Shown here: piece after piece, positions 12,601 to 24,250 of the stretch
Numbering within the stretch: position 1 is the first letter of the stretch
How the letters are laid out: each line of letters starts with the position of its first letter
Assembly: GCA_003993805.1 (NCBI GenBank)
Contig: RSEF01000001.1
Span: forward strand, 94,885,112-94,949,111
Length of the DNA: 64,000 nt
From: Himantopus leucocephalus
Lineage: Eukaryota > Chordata > Aves > Charadriiformes > Recurvirostridae
Reading direction: 5' to 3'
Notes under the pieces: model-generated
What the model saw: only the letters and a program-made list of their open reading frames with translations
What the model was told of the DNA's origin: nothing
The model's database searches: none
Program-made: the position numbers and the translations under genes

Positions 12601-15600
12601 AGTGGTATTAGTGTTGTCTTGATTTTTAAATAAGCAGACATATCAAGGCTTAGACAACCCTGTGTACTGCTGAGTATGGGAAGCTGCTGTTTCTTTCTGC
12701 CTGAAGAGTGATAATGTGAGACCCATCTTGGATGTGGGGAACATTCAGTTTTGGGGTACTCATGCTGCACTTGTTCTCTTCAATGTCTAATGCAAACACT
12801 AAAAATCTGGTTTGCATGTGGCACTATGACATGCTTGGATCCTGGTACCTGAAGATGTACGCGGGGGGAGCAAATTGTGTTATCGCACTGTCTTTCTTTG
12901 TCTTGCTTGCATCTGAGTCCCCAGACTGTTTTGGTGTGGGTACAAGACCTTAGCTGTTGTGTGACTGGTAGCTGATGTCCTATGAAGTAATCTGTTATTT
13001 CATAACCAAAACCATACTGCTCTTTCTCTGGGACCATTGACTTGAAGAATTACAGCCTTCAAAACTTGCAAATGATAGTTTACAAAAGGAGATTAACCTG
13101 GGATTCATTGTTTCCCATTGCTTATGAGGTTTGTCGGTACTTCTCTTAATTTTTTGAGTATCCTCTGAATGTCTGGCCTGCCCATCAGTGCATTGATGGC
13201 TCCTGGATTTGGTATAATCTGTTAAAATTAAGAGTAAATTCTGTTTCATTTGAGGATGACGAAGACCTTATAATACCATTCCCTTAGCATGCTTCTCTTA
13301 ACAGGTGACGAGGTAAACTCCATGATTGCTCTTTCCTTTCAAAGACGATGCTGGTCAGGCAGTGACATTAGCCTGCAGCTCCTGCAGCACTCTCAAATGT
13401 ATCCTGTGTAATCTCACCTGTTAGTTGCCTGAACAAGTCAAAGCTCCACTTTAAGGAAGACTTTGCAGTGACTGCAAAGCCTTGTGCAGGGACTGCCCCT
13501 GAAGCTGCCCTAGTGTAGGTCAGTGAAACCACTCAAACTTGCCCAGATATTCTTGTCATCTCCTGTGTGCTTGCTTTGATAAATCAGCTGAGAGTAGAGT
13601 GCATCCTCATCTGAAGCTATCAGTATTTCCTTTTTGAGGTTTTTTACGTGGAGATTTTTCAGTTAACATGTTCTTCACACTGAAACTGCATGTCTACTGG
13701 ATATTAGAAAGAAGTGTTTTTCTAGATGCTTTTCCTTTAACAAGGCTGCCTCTTTCCCCTTCCATTCTCATGTGTGTAAAGGGGGAAGAAAAGTAGCAAT
13801 GTCTGTGACCCATAGCAATATGTATACACTGTTCTGTATGGTCCCATTAACAGGTGCTTGAGCCGTTGTGCCTCCCTACTTGAGAAATTGTTTCTGGCTA
13901 ACTGTCCTGAAGGATATTTGAGACAAGTTTGAGTTGCTGATGGTATGGCGGCACTCTTGGGCTGTGTTTGCTGAAAGGATATTTACTCAGCTGTAGGCAA
14001 CTCTTGCTGCACACCTGAAGGAAAAGGTTTCAGTGTACCCAGGCCTGCTATGTTTGAAGATCTAATAGGCTGCAGAGGTGAAAAGTTTTCCCAGAGCTCA
14101 GCTGCCCACATCATCAAGCCTGTATTTACTTGGGGGGGAATGTTTAATTTTTTGAGGTGACTCTTGACGTGGTGACCTTCTAGGTTTCAAGAACTTTTAA
14201 TTGATGTCGGTTAGCAACTCCAGTCCAACCTTGTAGTGCAGCAAGAGTTGATTTCTCTTTCCTTACTGGTATGGTTTTAGGCAAACCAGAGATGCTATCC
14301 TTTGCCATGGTAGCTCAAATGTGTCTGTACTCTGCACATAACTTACTGGGTCTGTTTTTGAACACATTGTGTGAATTTGTCAAGAGCAAAGAGAACCTTG
14401 AGGAATCTGAAGTATTTAACCAGCTCTAGTGGAACTGTGTCTGGATTCCATGGAGAGTTCTGTGGAAAGTAGAAGTACTTGTTCATATCAGAAATTTCTT
14501 AATTGTATCCACTACAGAAAAAAGACTGGTCTTCACTAAACTGTCTGTGACAACATAGACATGGTGTGGAGCTGTAGTCAGAAAGTTACAACAGACAATG
14601 AATTACGGAATAACCTTGAGAACCAATGATGTCCTCATCTAAATATTGTGTGCATTACTAATAGAAGAAGCCTCTAGACCAGTGTGTCGGAAAACAAATG
14701 AAATAGTTTGAGAGCTGTTTTATAGGCTGATGCTATTTCTTGTAGAGGAGACCTGAAAATATGAATAGTATTATATAAAAGATAGAGATTGATCTCAGAG
14801 ATGTAAGAAGAAATTAGGGGAAGCAAATGGGTAAAAAAGCTTATTGCCGTTACAGTTAATGCTTACAAAACTTTTTTTTTGGGGGTGACAGCAATAAAGT
14901 TTTGTACCTATTTCGGGTTAGAGAAATCTGTGTGAGATCTTAATGGGGAATCACAGCCTGCATGCCTATTTTGGCCTTTTTCAGAGGAAAATGTAGAGTA
15001 CAGCATGTAGTGATATGACGAGGGGTAATGGCTTCAACCTGGAAGAAGGTAAATTTAGAATAAATATTAGAAAGAAATTTTTCACTATGAGGGTGGTGAG
15101 ACACTGTAACAAATAGCGCAGGGAAGCTGTGGACGTCCCATCCCTGGAAGTGTTCAAGGCCAGGTTGGATGGGGCTTTGAGTGATCTTGTCTAGTGGGAG
15201 GTGTCCCTGCCCATGGCAGGGGGTTGGAACTTGATCTTTAAGCTCCCTTCCAACCTAAACCATTCTATGATTCTGTGATTTGTCCTTTAGGATGAGCTAA
15301 TATTTTGTTAGAAGGTGTTGCACTGAGTTGAAAGATCCCTGTGAAGGAGATTGAGTGATCAGGATCATGTGTGTGCTAGACATGGTGTGGTGCTTTTAAG
15401 AGTACAAATGAAGCTTTCCTAATAAATGAATCTAATGTACTGACTATCAGTACAGTAAAATAAGACCTCAAAGCTCAGGTTCTGTTTTCTGGTCAAATTG
15501 CATCTGTTTCAGTGACTTCTGACAGCTTAATTGTTTTGTTCTGGAGCCGTACTTCTTCCGGCCAATACACCTAGATCAATTGGCAGTGATACTAATGTAT

Positions 15601-18600
15601 CATAAAAATTCAATTAACATATTACTATAGAAGATGCAGGAAATTACCAGGACTTCTGGGCTAAGCAATTCAGTTGCTTTGCTATTTTATTTTCAACTGA
15701 CTGGTTAAGCCAAACCCATTTAAAATACTGACATAGCAACATTCAGTTCAAGATGAATAGGAAAATGTTTGCATTGTTTTTGAGTAATGCTTCATCAGGT
15801 TTAGTCATTCTTTCCTCTGTCACTACAGGAGATGGAGTCTTTTATCTGAGATTCCAGTGCAGCCCTCTGTAGGGAGGAGTGGACTTAGGCTGTGCCATTA
15901 AAAACATGTAGAAATTCAATACTGCCTTTTAAAAAGCTGTGAATGTGATGCTGATTGTCAAGTGCTAAGGAGAGCTTTGGCTGGTGAAAAGTACTGTTGT
16001 TTGCCCCTCCCTACAACTACGTTGGTTGATACTTTGTTAGCTTCTGGCACATTGTTCCTCGGACAAGACCTACCTACCAGGTGTTCCTGGTTCCATATTT
16101 CTGCCATTGGACTATTAAAACTGAGTGCTGATTCCACATGTACTTGCTTAGAAATCCTGGGGAACATATTGGTGACTATGCTGGAACACATTCAGGATTG
16201 TTTTAACTTTGCATCCTCTCTTCCCTTCACATCTTGCAGCTCTTCTCTGTGCTTTGCAAGTCCTCATGTGAGGAAGAAAGTGAGAGCAGGAGCAGCATTA
16301 GGTCATTGCTTCACAAAAGGCAAATCCCAAGACCTCTGGATCGCTATTGTCACACACAATACTGGCAGTGCAGTTTCTCACCTTACTGTCTGAGACACTT
16401 CTGACCACCACAGGTCTAATAAACTGTAAAGTTATGTAGTACAAAGCATCTTGATAGAAACAGGACAGATTAGTATTGTACAGTAGATAGTAGCGTAATG
16501 CTGTCTTTTACTGAGAAGTGTAATTTTTCCTTTTGGGTTCCGAGTCTCTCAAGTACTTCTCAACTGCTATCAGATGCTATCTGTTATTACTATCTACTTA
16601 GTCAGTGGGAGTTCCTGTGGATATTTAGTTATCCTGACCAGTTTTATACAAGAAAAAACATAACAGATAATGTTATTTATGATTGTGAGTTTTTTATTGA
16701 ATTCTGACTTCTCTGTACTCATCTCAGCAGCTGACCCTGTCATATTGTTAAGAATAGCTGGTATAGCTATTTCTAGGTACGGCATGTGAAATATTCCAGT
16801 TGCCTTTAGGCCATGTCTCTGTGCTTTTTGGAAACTTGGAAAGCTACAAAGAGTACTTGAAATTATTAATGTATTCGGAGGGTATTTTACTGTGGTGAGA
16901 GGAGAAGTCTGTCCAGGTCAGTCACTGAGGTTCATGTAATTCCCCAAGATTTCTTGTTACAACCTACAGTGCTCCAGCCTTTCTAAATGTTTATCATCAT
17001 GTTATGTTAGCTAAAGAAAAGTTTACTCCCCACACAGTTACCTGAGATTGCTAGTTAAAATGGAGCAAAATATGATGGTGGTGGTTAAAATAGCTGTGTA
17101 GAATTGGAAGGAGACCTGTCAAACTTAGTGTAGACTACCGAAAGCTGTCACAAAGCAATAGCTTTTGTTTCTCACTGGATCAGATGCAGACAACGCACTT
17201 CTCTTGTTAAATTCCTTTTTTAAAGGGAGGAAAAGTACAATGGGAACAGTAAATAATACAGTGTTTTATAAAACAGACATTACTCACCTCTGGCGTTTAA
17301 AAAGCAAAAAACCAAACAGCAAACTAAAGAGGAAAAAAAAACAACCCCAAAACCAAACATGCTGAAATACAGCTTTATCAGTTAACAACTGAAGGGCAAA
17401 GATAACCACTGCATCTCTGAAAGGTTGAAAATGTTGAGTGTGTAGAAAAACTGTACTACACCATGTCAAATACTCTTCTATTTTTAAATTTCTTGATGTG
17501 TTTGTGGGATTTCTCTGTGGAATGGGGCTTTGTGTAGAATGAAGCCAGAAGTGGTCTTTGGCAAGCTTCAGTACGATGTCTTTCAGTTAGCTTTCCAAAT
17601 GCAGAAGTGTCCTGATCAATAGCTACCTCTCCATAATATGTTTACCCCTTATAATGCAATGTCAGGTCTTGAAATGCACTTTCATATGCATCATAGAGAA
17701 CTTGTCAGGTTCTCTGCCTTTCTTGGCAGGCAGGGAGAAGGCACTGTCAGATAGCTTCTCAGTCTGTTACTGTGAAGAACAAGGGCAGCATTACTGGCTC
17801 TTGTTCTGTCCTGCTCTTATCTTGACCCAAATTAAAGCCTCTTGAGTATCTGCTGGTTCTTCTTACCCAATATGTTGGTGTTTCTGTACTGATATACTGT
17901 CTTTGAACTTGTGTTCAGATCATTGGGCTTTATAGTTAATACACTGCCTGTGAAATAAGATAAAGTGTTATCTTTGACTCTGTCTACTGTTTTCTTTTGG
18001 CTGTAGGGTGGTGAGGGAGAAATAAAGGATGGGGCCACAGAAGGAGGACAACTTCAACAAGTCCATAGGAATCCTACCTATCGTCCCCGCTATCGCAGGT
18101 TTGTACTATTGCCTTTGCTCATTGTTACATTTGGATGCTTTTGTGATCTACACAGGCTTCATTAAGAACGGGAAACTGTATTGCCTGGCATTAATGTGTA
18201 TGTGAATGGTAGGGACAGTGAGAAGCATTTTAATTACCAGAAGAAAGGTGAGCCACAGGAGTAAGGAAACAACTGTAGAAGTTGTTTAATGTGCTTATAT
18301 ATTGCTCAGAGCTAGGAATAGCTCAAGAAAGAGAGAAGAATTCTTTGTATCCTGTTATTTCTCACAATTGAGCAACATACTTAAGTGAGTTGGAGGGTCC
18401 ACGCCTTGTTGAGGAAAGTGTAGGAGACCAGCTGGGAACTAATGAATCCAAATCCCACTTGATTTGGGACAGCTAGGCCCATCATCTGGAGGGGCAGGGT
18501 GTGCTTTATAACTTTTTTTTTGTGAACTGCAGACAACTTGCAGCTTAGCACTGGACTGGTAGCTTGTGCTCCAGCTCAGTCCTATGTGTCACTTAGGCTT

Positions 18601-21600
18601 GGTTCTAAGCACTGGTGCTACTTTTCAGAGGAAAGCCTACTGTTCAGTAAAAACTGAAGTTGTGTCCTATCTCTTACAGGCAGTATTAGAGTTACCTTGT
18701 AGTATCTCGTTCTAGTAGCGGGTATTGCTGTCAGTGAAAATATAAATTTTAGGTTCCTTGAGGGCTCCTAAAGGAGAAGTAACAAAATAGGATTATTAGT
18801 TACTCTTGCTAGAACTTTTGGAGAAAGGGGGTGCTAAAGAGACTGGAGAGCTTCCAGAATAGTAAGATAAAACTCATCAAAATGGTTGAAGGGGAAAGAA
18901 TGTCTGAACTCCTGAGGTGACTGAGGACTCAGGCTGGGAGAGGAGAAAAATGAAGATAGATTAGAGGTCCTCAGAATAATAAGTAGCATGGAAAGGGTGG
19001 ATGAAACTGTTTTTGCTTTATTATTCTAATACAGAATACACCATGAGGAGACTTTAAATGAAGGAAGTGAGAGACGTTCTGAAAAACAAAGGGAGGTTCA
19101 TAGAACCATAGAACAGCCCAGGTTGGGAGTGACCTCAAAAAATCATTTGGTCCAACCTTTTGTGGGAAAGGGATTCTAAATGAGATCTAGCACCCTGTCC
19201 AATCGCATTATGAAAAACTTCAGTGATGGGGACTTTACCACATTCCTGGGGAGGTTTTTCCAGTAAATGATTGTTCTCCCTGTAAACCTTTCTTATAGCG
19301 AGACAAAACCTTTCCCAGTGCCACTTGTACCTGTTGCTCCTTGTCTTCTTAATGTGGCTCCTTCTGAAGAGAGAGCCTCTGTCGTCTTTGTAGCTGCTCT
19401 TTAAATACTGGAATACTGTGGTGAGTGTTGAGTTGCTGCCCCTGTCAAGCCTTCTCTTCTCCAGGCAGAAAAGACCCAACACCCTCGGTCTTTCCTCATA
19501 GGTCAGTTTCTCCAGCCCTTTTCATAATCATGGCCATTCTTTGACTGTATCCAGTCTGTCTGTCTCCTTTTTGAATGGTGGGGACCAGAACTGGACACAA
19601 TACTCCAGGTGTGGCCTGATAAGTGTTGAGTAGAGTGGGATGTTCACATCTCTCTCTCTGCTAGTAATGCCTCTGTGGATGGGATCTGATTTGCCTTTGC
19701 ACTGGTGCACTGCTGACTCGTGTTCAGGTTGCTGACTCCGGTTAAGCATACAGCAGATTGCTGGAGGTTTTTGCCACAGGAAGTTGGTGATGTTAAAATC
19801 TTGCACGAGCTTTGGGAAGACTGGCCAAATAACTAGAAGAGAACACCATTGTGATATCTCTAAATAGATGCTAACTCTATCTGGCTCAGGAAATCTCCAG
19901 CACGGGAAAAAAAATGGAGGCTGGGAGGCTATTTGGGAAATGGGCTTCCTAGTCCTTATTTTTCCCTAGGAATCCATAGAACTGAGATAAATGGATACTT
20001 GAAGATCCAGTAGGCTGTTCTTAGTAAAGATCCCTTGGATTTCACATGAACACTGATGCTTTCCAGTGAGATATGCGGAGTAAGTTGCTGAGTCATCTGT
20101 GTTAGTTATCCCTTAAACTGGCCAGTGTAGGATTGTTTTCTTTATTTTCCAGCCTTAGTTCGGACATGACCACTCTAGCTTCCAGCCTCTACACTGAGGG
20201 GAACAATTCCATCGCTATGGAATTTGGTGCAGTTAAAAATATCAGTGTGACATAATCAGCTTCTGACTATCATACCTTTTGAGATATTGCCTCACTTTTT
20301 TTTTTTCTTATTGAATTCCTTTAAGTGGAAAAGCTTATTCAGATTCTTGGCCTCTTGCAACTTGTTTTATCTTGGAGAATAAGTGACAAGTAAAATAAAA
20401 TACTGGATCACTTTCACTGGTGTTCTTCGTAAAGCGTTGTGGATTCTGCTCTCAAGGAGCTGACTTGTCTTAGTCTGCCATTTACTCGCTTGCTCCTCTT
20501 CATCTTGTTCTTGTCTTTCTATCAACTAGCTTATGAAGCCAAGTTCTGATGTTGAGTTTAGAGACATGAACTATGAAATGGATGTAATCCCCACTTTTTC
20601 ATATGCATGTTTGTTCAGAAACAATCAGCAGGAGGTAAATAACACAGTGCAAGGGCAAGAAGAAGCTGAATTTCGTAGGAATAACAAAATTGTCTGTAAC
20701 GACTACCTCTTCTGTGCAAAATGGATCCACCCTTCTGGATGCTGGGCATAGAACCACAAGCCTTCCACCTCTACTTTGAGCGTTTCTATCTGTAAACGTT
20801 TGTGCTAAAGTTGGCTTTCTTATCTAGGGTTGTGGGAACTGGGATAATACTGATGCCACTGCTTGTAGGAATCTGAACAGAATAACTTTTTCTGAAAGTC
20901 TTCATTAGCATTGGGCAGTCAGGAGTATCATCACACCAAGCACGATGAGGCACCTGAGCTTTTGCATGTCGTGGGTGAATCACGAGCTGGATAATTTGCC
21001 CATGGCTAATGGGAATTTATGCATTTCTGATGCATTTTTTTCTTCCCTGTAAGAGGTATGATAGCTTACTGTATCCAATACAAGTGCAGAATGTTTCTGT
21101 TTGAGTTAACAGGTAGGTATTGCTTGCATTTACTTGCACTAAATCTAGTGACACTGGTGCTTTTATGTTAGATTCCTTTGGAAACACTAATGGCCTTTGG
21201 GACTGGATAACTGCGGATTAGCTAAGCCAGCTAATGGCAACTAGATAGTAGACAGTGACTCTGTCATTGCTTTTGGCTGTGTTTTAACAGTTTATAAACA
21301 TACTTTCTTTGTACTGGAAGTGAGATGAAATGCTCTTGCATCCTTCAGGAACATGGACTTGATAGCTTATAGAATATTTAGAGTTGAAAGGGACCCATAA
21401 GGGTCATAGAGTCCAACTCCTTGCTCCTCGCAGGACTACCTAAAACTAAAGCATGTGAAAAAAGTGTTGTCCAGATGCTCCTTGAACTCTGACAGGCTTG
21501 CTGCTGTGACCACTTCCCTAGGCAGCCTGTTACAGCGACTGACCATCCTTTCAGTGAAGAGCCTTTTCCTAATGTCCAAGCTGAACTTTGCCTGATGCAG

Positions 21601-23259
21601 CTTCATTCCGTTTCCTCATGCCCTATTGTTGATCACCAGAGAGAGGAGAATAGCACCTCCCCCTCCACTGCCCCCCCCCTTGAGGATGTTGTAGACTGTA
21701 GTTATAGACTGTAGCATGTATCCACACATTTGAGATGTGCCCATACACTGTAGTTCCAAACTAAGAGACTCTCTGCTTTTGAATAACCAATCCCAGAGAT
21801 GTCATTAACATGTTAGTGTTAATGAGGTCCCACTTGCCTGACTGAGATACATGCCTCACTTTCTTATATGGTCAAGAGGGGCAATGTAAGGCAAAGAGGA
21901 AGGATCCAGGAATAGTTTACAGGTGGAATTGCAATTTGCAGGGATCGCACCATTAACTATGAAGAGGGCTGGCCTGGTACATAACTAGTCCAAGACGAAC
22001 TTGGCAGAATCAGCCAGTGTGGTCAGTACTGGCTCGTTTCTTCTCTTAGCCAGGAGTTCAAATGGGCTAACTACCTCTTTATTGTAGGACAGACAGTAGA
22101 ATATGCTGATGGGCTAACTACCTCTTTATTGTAGGACAGACAGTAGAATATGCTGATGTAGATTAAGCAGTGAAGAGACACTCAATGGAACAGCTCTTTC
22201 CCTTTCAACTATATGCCAGCCAGACTCCAAAGGAATGGTTTGCTAGCCTTCAAAACTGTTACAGCTGGTGCTTGGTTAGAGAGTTTTTTGCTGGGCTAAA
22301 ATCATAGTAGTTCAACCTTCTCAGGGTGCTTTCATACTTGATGTGTATTTCTCCCCCTACTCAGAGGGCCTCCACGTCCACGCCCTGCCCCTGTGGCTGG
22401 AGAGGCTGAAAACAAAGAGAACCATCATGAGGCCAATGCTATGAGTCAGCAGCCACTTCGCCGTGGGTACAGGCGCCCATACAACTACCGGCGTCGACCT
22501 CGTCCACCCAATGCTCCGGCTCAGGATGGGAAAGAGGTAAGCATGTTCCTGGCAAAATATGGCAAAGACCGAGTTTTGATGGGGTAAATGCTAAAGACCT
22601 TTTGTCCTGTGGGAGTTTTATTAAGTGTATTGTTGGTGCTCTGGAAAAGTCTGATGGCCAAGTCCAGAATGCTGATGGCTGAAGGTAGCTGGTTTCATTG
22701 CCTATTCCTTGTGAACCTCTTTGAGAATGATCAGCTTATCTTAAATGGAACCAGCAGTGGGATAGGGATTGCTTCTGAATAGTTCTTAATTGGGGTCAGG
22801 CTGTAACAAATACTTTGAAAGGGAGAGAAACAGTTGTGTTTTCAGCTTCCTCAAACCTTCAAGTCTGTATGTAGTATAAGAGATGGATTTGAAAGCTCCA
22901 GATCCACTGGATCTCAACCACTGCTTGAGTCAGATGACTTCAGGGAACTGTTTGCAAACACAGATTTTTACCTTAATGAGGAAAGACTTTCTCATTCTGT
23001 ATCTACTTGAGGTGATCCCCTGACGGAATCTGCTGTGTAATAAATACTATAGGAAATACACTAAAGTTTGTATTTTCTGAGGATTCATCTTCCTTGATTA
23101 TTCTAAAACCTGGGTTATGCTGGGCCTACCACTGAACAGAGGAAGGGTCTGGAGGTCAGCCTTTGCCTATAATAGAAGTTTATTGTGTCTCAGACAAAGG
23201 TGACGGAAACACCTGCTGAAAATCCTGCTCCAGTGACCGAGCAGAGTGGTGCTGAGTAA
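3660..23259 (+). CDS. YBX3: Y-box-binding protein 3 (cold-shock domain protein A), exons 2-8; exon 1 not in window
   Basis: YBX3 binds single-stranded DNA, Y-box promoters and mRNA. It represses translation in germ cells and acts with ZO-1 at tight junctions (family knowledge). Coding exons: 3660-3723, 5468-5501, 10473-10562, 11218-11340, 18007-18098, 22365-22536 and 23194-23259 (TAA). All have AG/GT borders and compatible phases, and together they give about 213 residues. Exons 2-4 and the start of exon 5 encode the cold-shock domain, with RNP1 (NGYGFI) and RNP2 (VFVHQ). Exons 5-7 encode the basic Arg/Tyr-rich islands ([30 protein letters not shown]). The C-terminus ends EQSGAE. YBX3 is preferred to YBX1 because of the [20 protein letters not shown] segment, the [17 protein letters not shown] segment, the 3'UTR and the STYK1 neighbour. 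The first visible codon is a split Ala, so the start codon and Ala-rich N-terminus lie upstream or are unassembled. The product matches the short isoform. Confidence 0.95.
3724..5467 (+). other. YBX3 intron 2
   Basis: Donor GTATGT at 3724, acceptor TTTTCGCAG ending at 5467. It contains the hairpin at 4149-4176. No other exon, RNA gene or repeat was recognised. Confidence 0.9.
4149..4176. repeat. Perfect hairpin (12-bp stem, 4-nt loop) in YBX3 intron 2
   Basis: TTCTCTGATATC at 4149-4160 and GATATCAGAGAA at 4165-4176 are exact reverse complements around an ATCA loop. It is on the sense strand of a YBX3 intron. It is too short for a typical pri-miRNA stem. Confidence 0.85.
5502..10472 (+). other. 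YBX3 intron 3
   Basis: A 5.0-kb intron, donor GTAAGA and acceptor TTCTTTAAAG. The stretch around 7200-7520 is more G+C-rich than its surroundings and carries open frames on both strands. None has recognisable similarity or splice context. No clear repeat was identified. Confidence 0.85.
10563..11217 (+). other. YBX3 intron 4
   Basis: Donor GTGAGA at 10563, acceptor GGCCTTTCAG ending at 11217. Nothing else seen. Confidence 0.9.
11341..18006 (+). other. YBX3 intron 5; the mammalian long-isoform cassette was not found
   Basis: A 6.7-kb intron from the donor GTAAGT at 11341 to the acceptor TTGGCTGTAG. In mammalian YBX3 an alternatively spliced exon of 69 codons (acidic, then Arg/Pro/Tyr-rich, with an RFPPYHVGQ-like motif) lies between these two exons. 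I found no reading frame with that composition and no G+C-rich island that could hold it. The intron contains one CR1 copy at 15011-15280. Confidence 0.75.
15011..15280 (+). mobile_element. CR1 LINE 3' fragment
   Basis: Carries the CR1 3'-end landmarks in order: GAGGGTGGTGAGACACTG, CCATCCCTGGAAGTGTTCAA, GGCCAGGTTGGATGGGGCTT, CCCTTCCAACCTAAACCATT and the terminal CTATGATTCTGTGATT tail. It is 5'-truncated, as most CR1 copies are. Only the end of the ORF2 region and the 3'UTR remain. Confidence 0.92.
19098..19795 (-). mobile_element. CR1 LINE fragment with ORF2 C-terminal remnant
   Basis: The left end is the reverse complement of a CR1 3' end (CATAGAACCATAGAACAGCC, then GGTTGGGAGTGACCTC). On the - strand, 19528-19806 still reads part of the reverse-transcriptase C-terminal region ([20 protein letters not shown]), and 19135-19482 reads [10 protein letters not shown]. 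Both are typical of CR1 ORF2. The frame is broken between them, so this is a dead, 5'-truncated copy inside YBX3 intron 6. Confidence 0.92.
21367..21705 (-). mobile_element. CR1 LINE 3' fragment, reverse orientation
   Basis: Starts like a CR1 3' end on the - strand (TAGAATATTTAGAGTTGAAA, GGGACCCATAAGGGTCATAG, AGTCCAACTCC). It continues with the characteristic CTTGAACTCTGACAGGCTTG, CCTAGGCAGCCTGTTACAGC and CTTTCAGTGAAGAGCCTTTT pieces. It ends near a short C run at 21670-21680. Confidence 0.92.
22062..22155. repeat. Perfect 47-bp tandem duplication (2 copies)
   Basis: 22062-22108 and 22109-22155 are identical, each beginning ATGGGCTAACTACC and ending GAATATGCTG. The unit lies in YBX3 intron 6, 209 bp before exon 7. 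Perfect identity implies a very recent event or an assembly duplication. Confidence 0.95.
22537..23193 (+). other. YBX3 intron 7
   Basis: Donor GTAAGC at 22537, acceptor TTGTGTCTCAG ending at 23193. The exon 7 frame would run on into this intron for a few codons. Nothing else seen. Confidence 0.9.
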
Positions 23260-23294
23260 TGTCCGGCTCCCCAGGCACCTTTACTATCCCTCAG

Positions 23295-23710
23295 GTAAGG
23301 AATATAGTTCCTGTTCTCCAACTGAAGGATCATTGTGTATACTTTTAGGACTTGGACTCTGGCCACATCCCCTTCTGTATGGTTAGATATTTGTGGTAAC
23401 TTCTGAAGGCTTGCTGCTTTCTCTTCTTTCTTTCCTCGCCTCTGTGTCTGTATTTTTCACAAAATAAATCTTGCTTTATCAGTCTGATTTTTCAGGAAGA
23501 TCTGTCTGGTCTATGTAGTAATAGCATCTGCTGATGAGTTAGTAGCTTCCTAAAGCAAAATATTACTATACTATCAGCTTACAGATAGGAGAAGCCAGTC
23601 CTGCTTATCCTGTCTGTTATGATAACTCCCTCTCTACCTGACATACCGTCTCTTCAACAGGAAATGAAACTTTAGTAAACTGCGTTTTCTTAAATTTGGC
23701 TCTTTAACAG
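23295..23710 (+). other. YBX3 3'UTR intron
   Basis: Donor GTAAGG, acceptor CTTTAACAG. It includes an internal AATAAA at 23463-23468 that could act as an alternative poly(A) signal when the intron is retained. Confidence 0.8.
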
Positions 23711-24219
23711 GTGTCCTAAAATACAACTCAAACATAACACCAAAGAAACACTCAAGCAATAAATTGTCAACAGTGATGACGAAAGCAAAGATTTGAAACA
23801 TCAGAACTTAAAAGAAAAAAAAATTACCAGCAGCTGAGATCCAGGGAACGCCTGCAAGATAGATGCATGAAGACAGAAAAAAGAGAGCGAGATTCAGAAA
23901 GAGCAACCTCCCCAGTTTCAACAGCAACTGTGGGTTTTCTTGGTTTTTTTTTTTTTTAGAATTTCACTGTTTTGCTAGTATTGAATTTTTCAATTTTTCT
24001 TTTGGTATCAAACTGAAAAGGGAAAAAACCCAACCAAAGAACTGAAATTGAAATCAAATGCTTTTTTTATTGGATGCTGGTGCTAAACCTCCCAGGTGTG
24101 ATGAGTTTTATTTTTTTTCTGTGCCAGTCCTGTTCACTGCAGGACACGGGGAGGAGAAACTTCCGCTTTCCTTGGTAAGATCTATTTGAAACTGTGCAGC
24201 ATGGGTGACGTTCCTCACA

Positions 24220-24225
24220 AATAAA
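24220..24225 (+). terminator. YBX3: YBX3 polyadenylation signal AATAAA
   Basis: Canonical hexamer about 15 nt before the probable cleavage point in the last YBX3 exon. A T/G-rich element follows (TGTTTTAATGTGTTTGTCATG, read here in part). Confidence 0.8.
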
Positions 24226-24250
24226 AGTGATTTCAACTACCAAAAAAAAA

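Larger units (their letters stand above)
18099..22364 (+). other. YBX3 intron 6
   Basis: Donor GTTTGT at 18099, acceptor CCCCTACTCAG ending at 22364. It contains two reverse-oriented CR1 copies and a 47-bp perfect tandem duplication. No extra exon recognised. Confidence 0.88.
23260..24240 (+). other. YBX3: YBX3 3'UTR: exon 8 tail, UTR intron and last exon with poly(A) site
   Basis: After the TAA, the exon continues to a donor at 23295 (TCAG|GTAAGG). The UTR resumes at an acceptor ending at 23710 (TTTAACAG). A split 3'UTR is usual in Y-box genes. The stop lies 35 nt before the junction, inside the roughly 50-nt limit that normally avoids nonsense-mediated decay. The last exon, 23711 to about 24240, is A-rich. 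Its hexamer AATAAA at 24220-24225 is followed by GTGATTTCAACTACC, which closely resembles the mammalian YBX3 transcript end as I remember it. The genomic A run at 24241-24250 hides the exact cleavage base. Confidence 0.85.

Noticed and set aside
15962..16393. 143-codon + strand frame inside a YBX3 intron
   Set aside because: No domain, Cys/Ser/Leu-rich translation typical of chance, overlapped by an equally open antisense frame.
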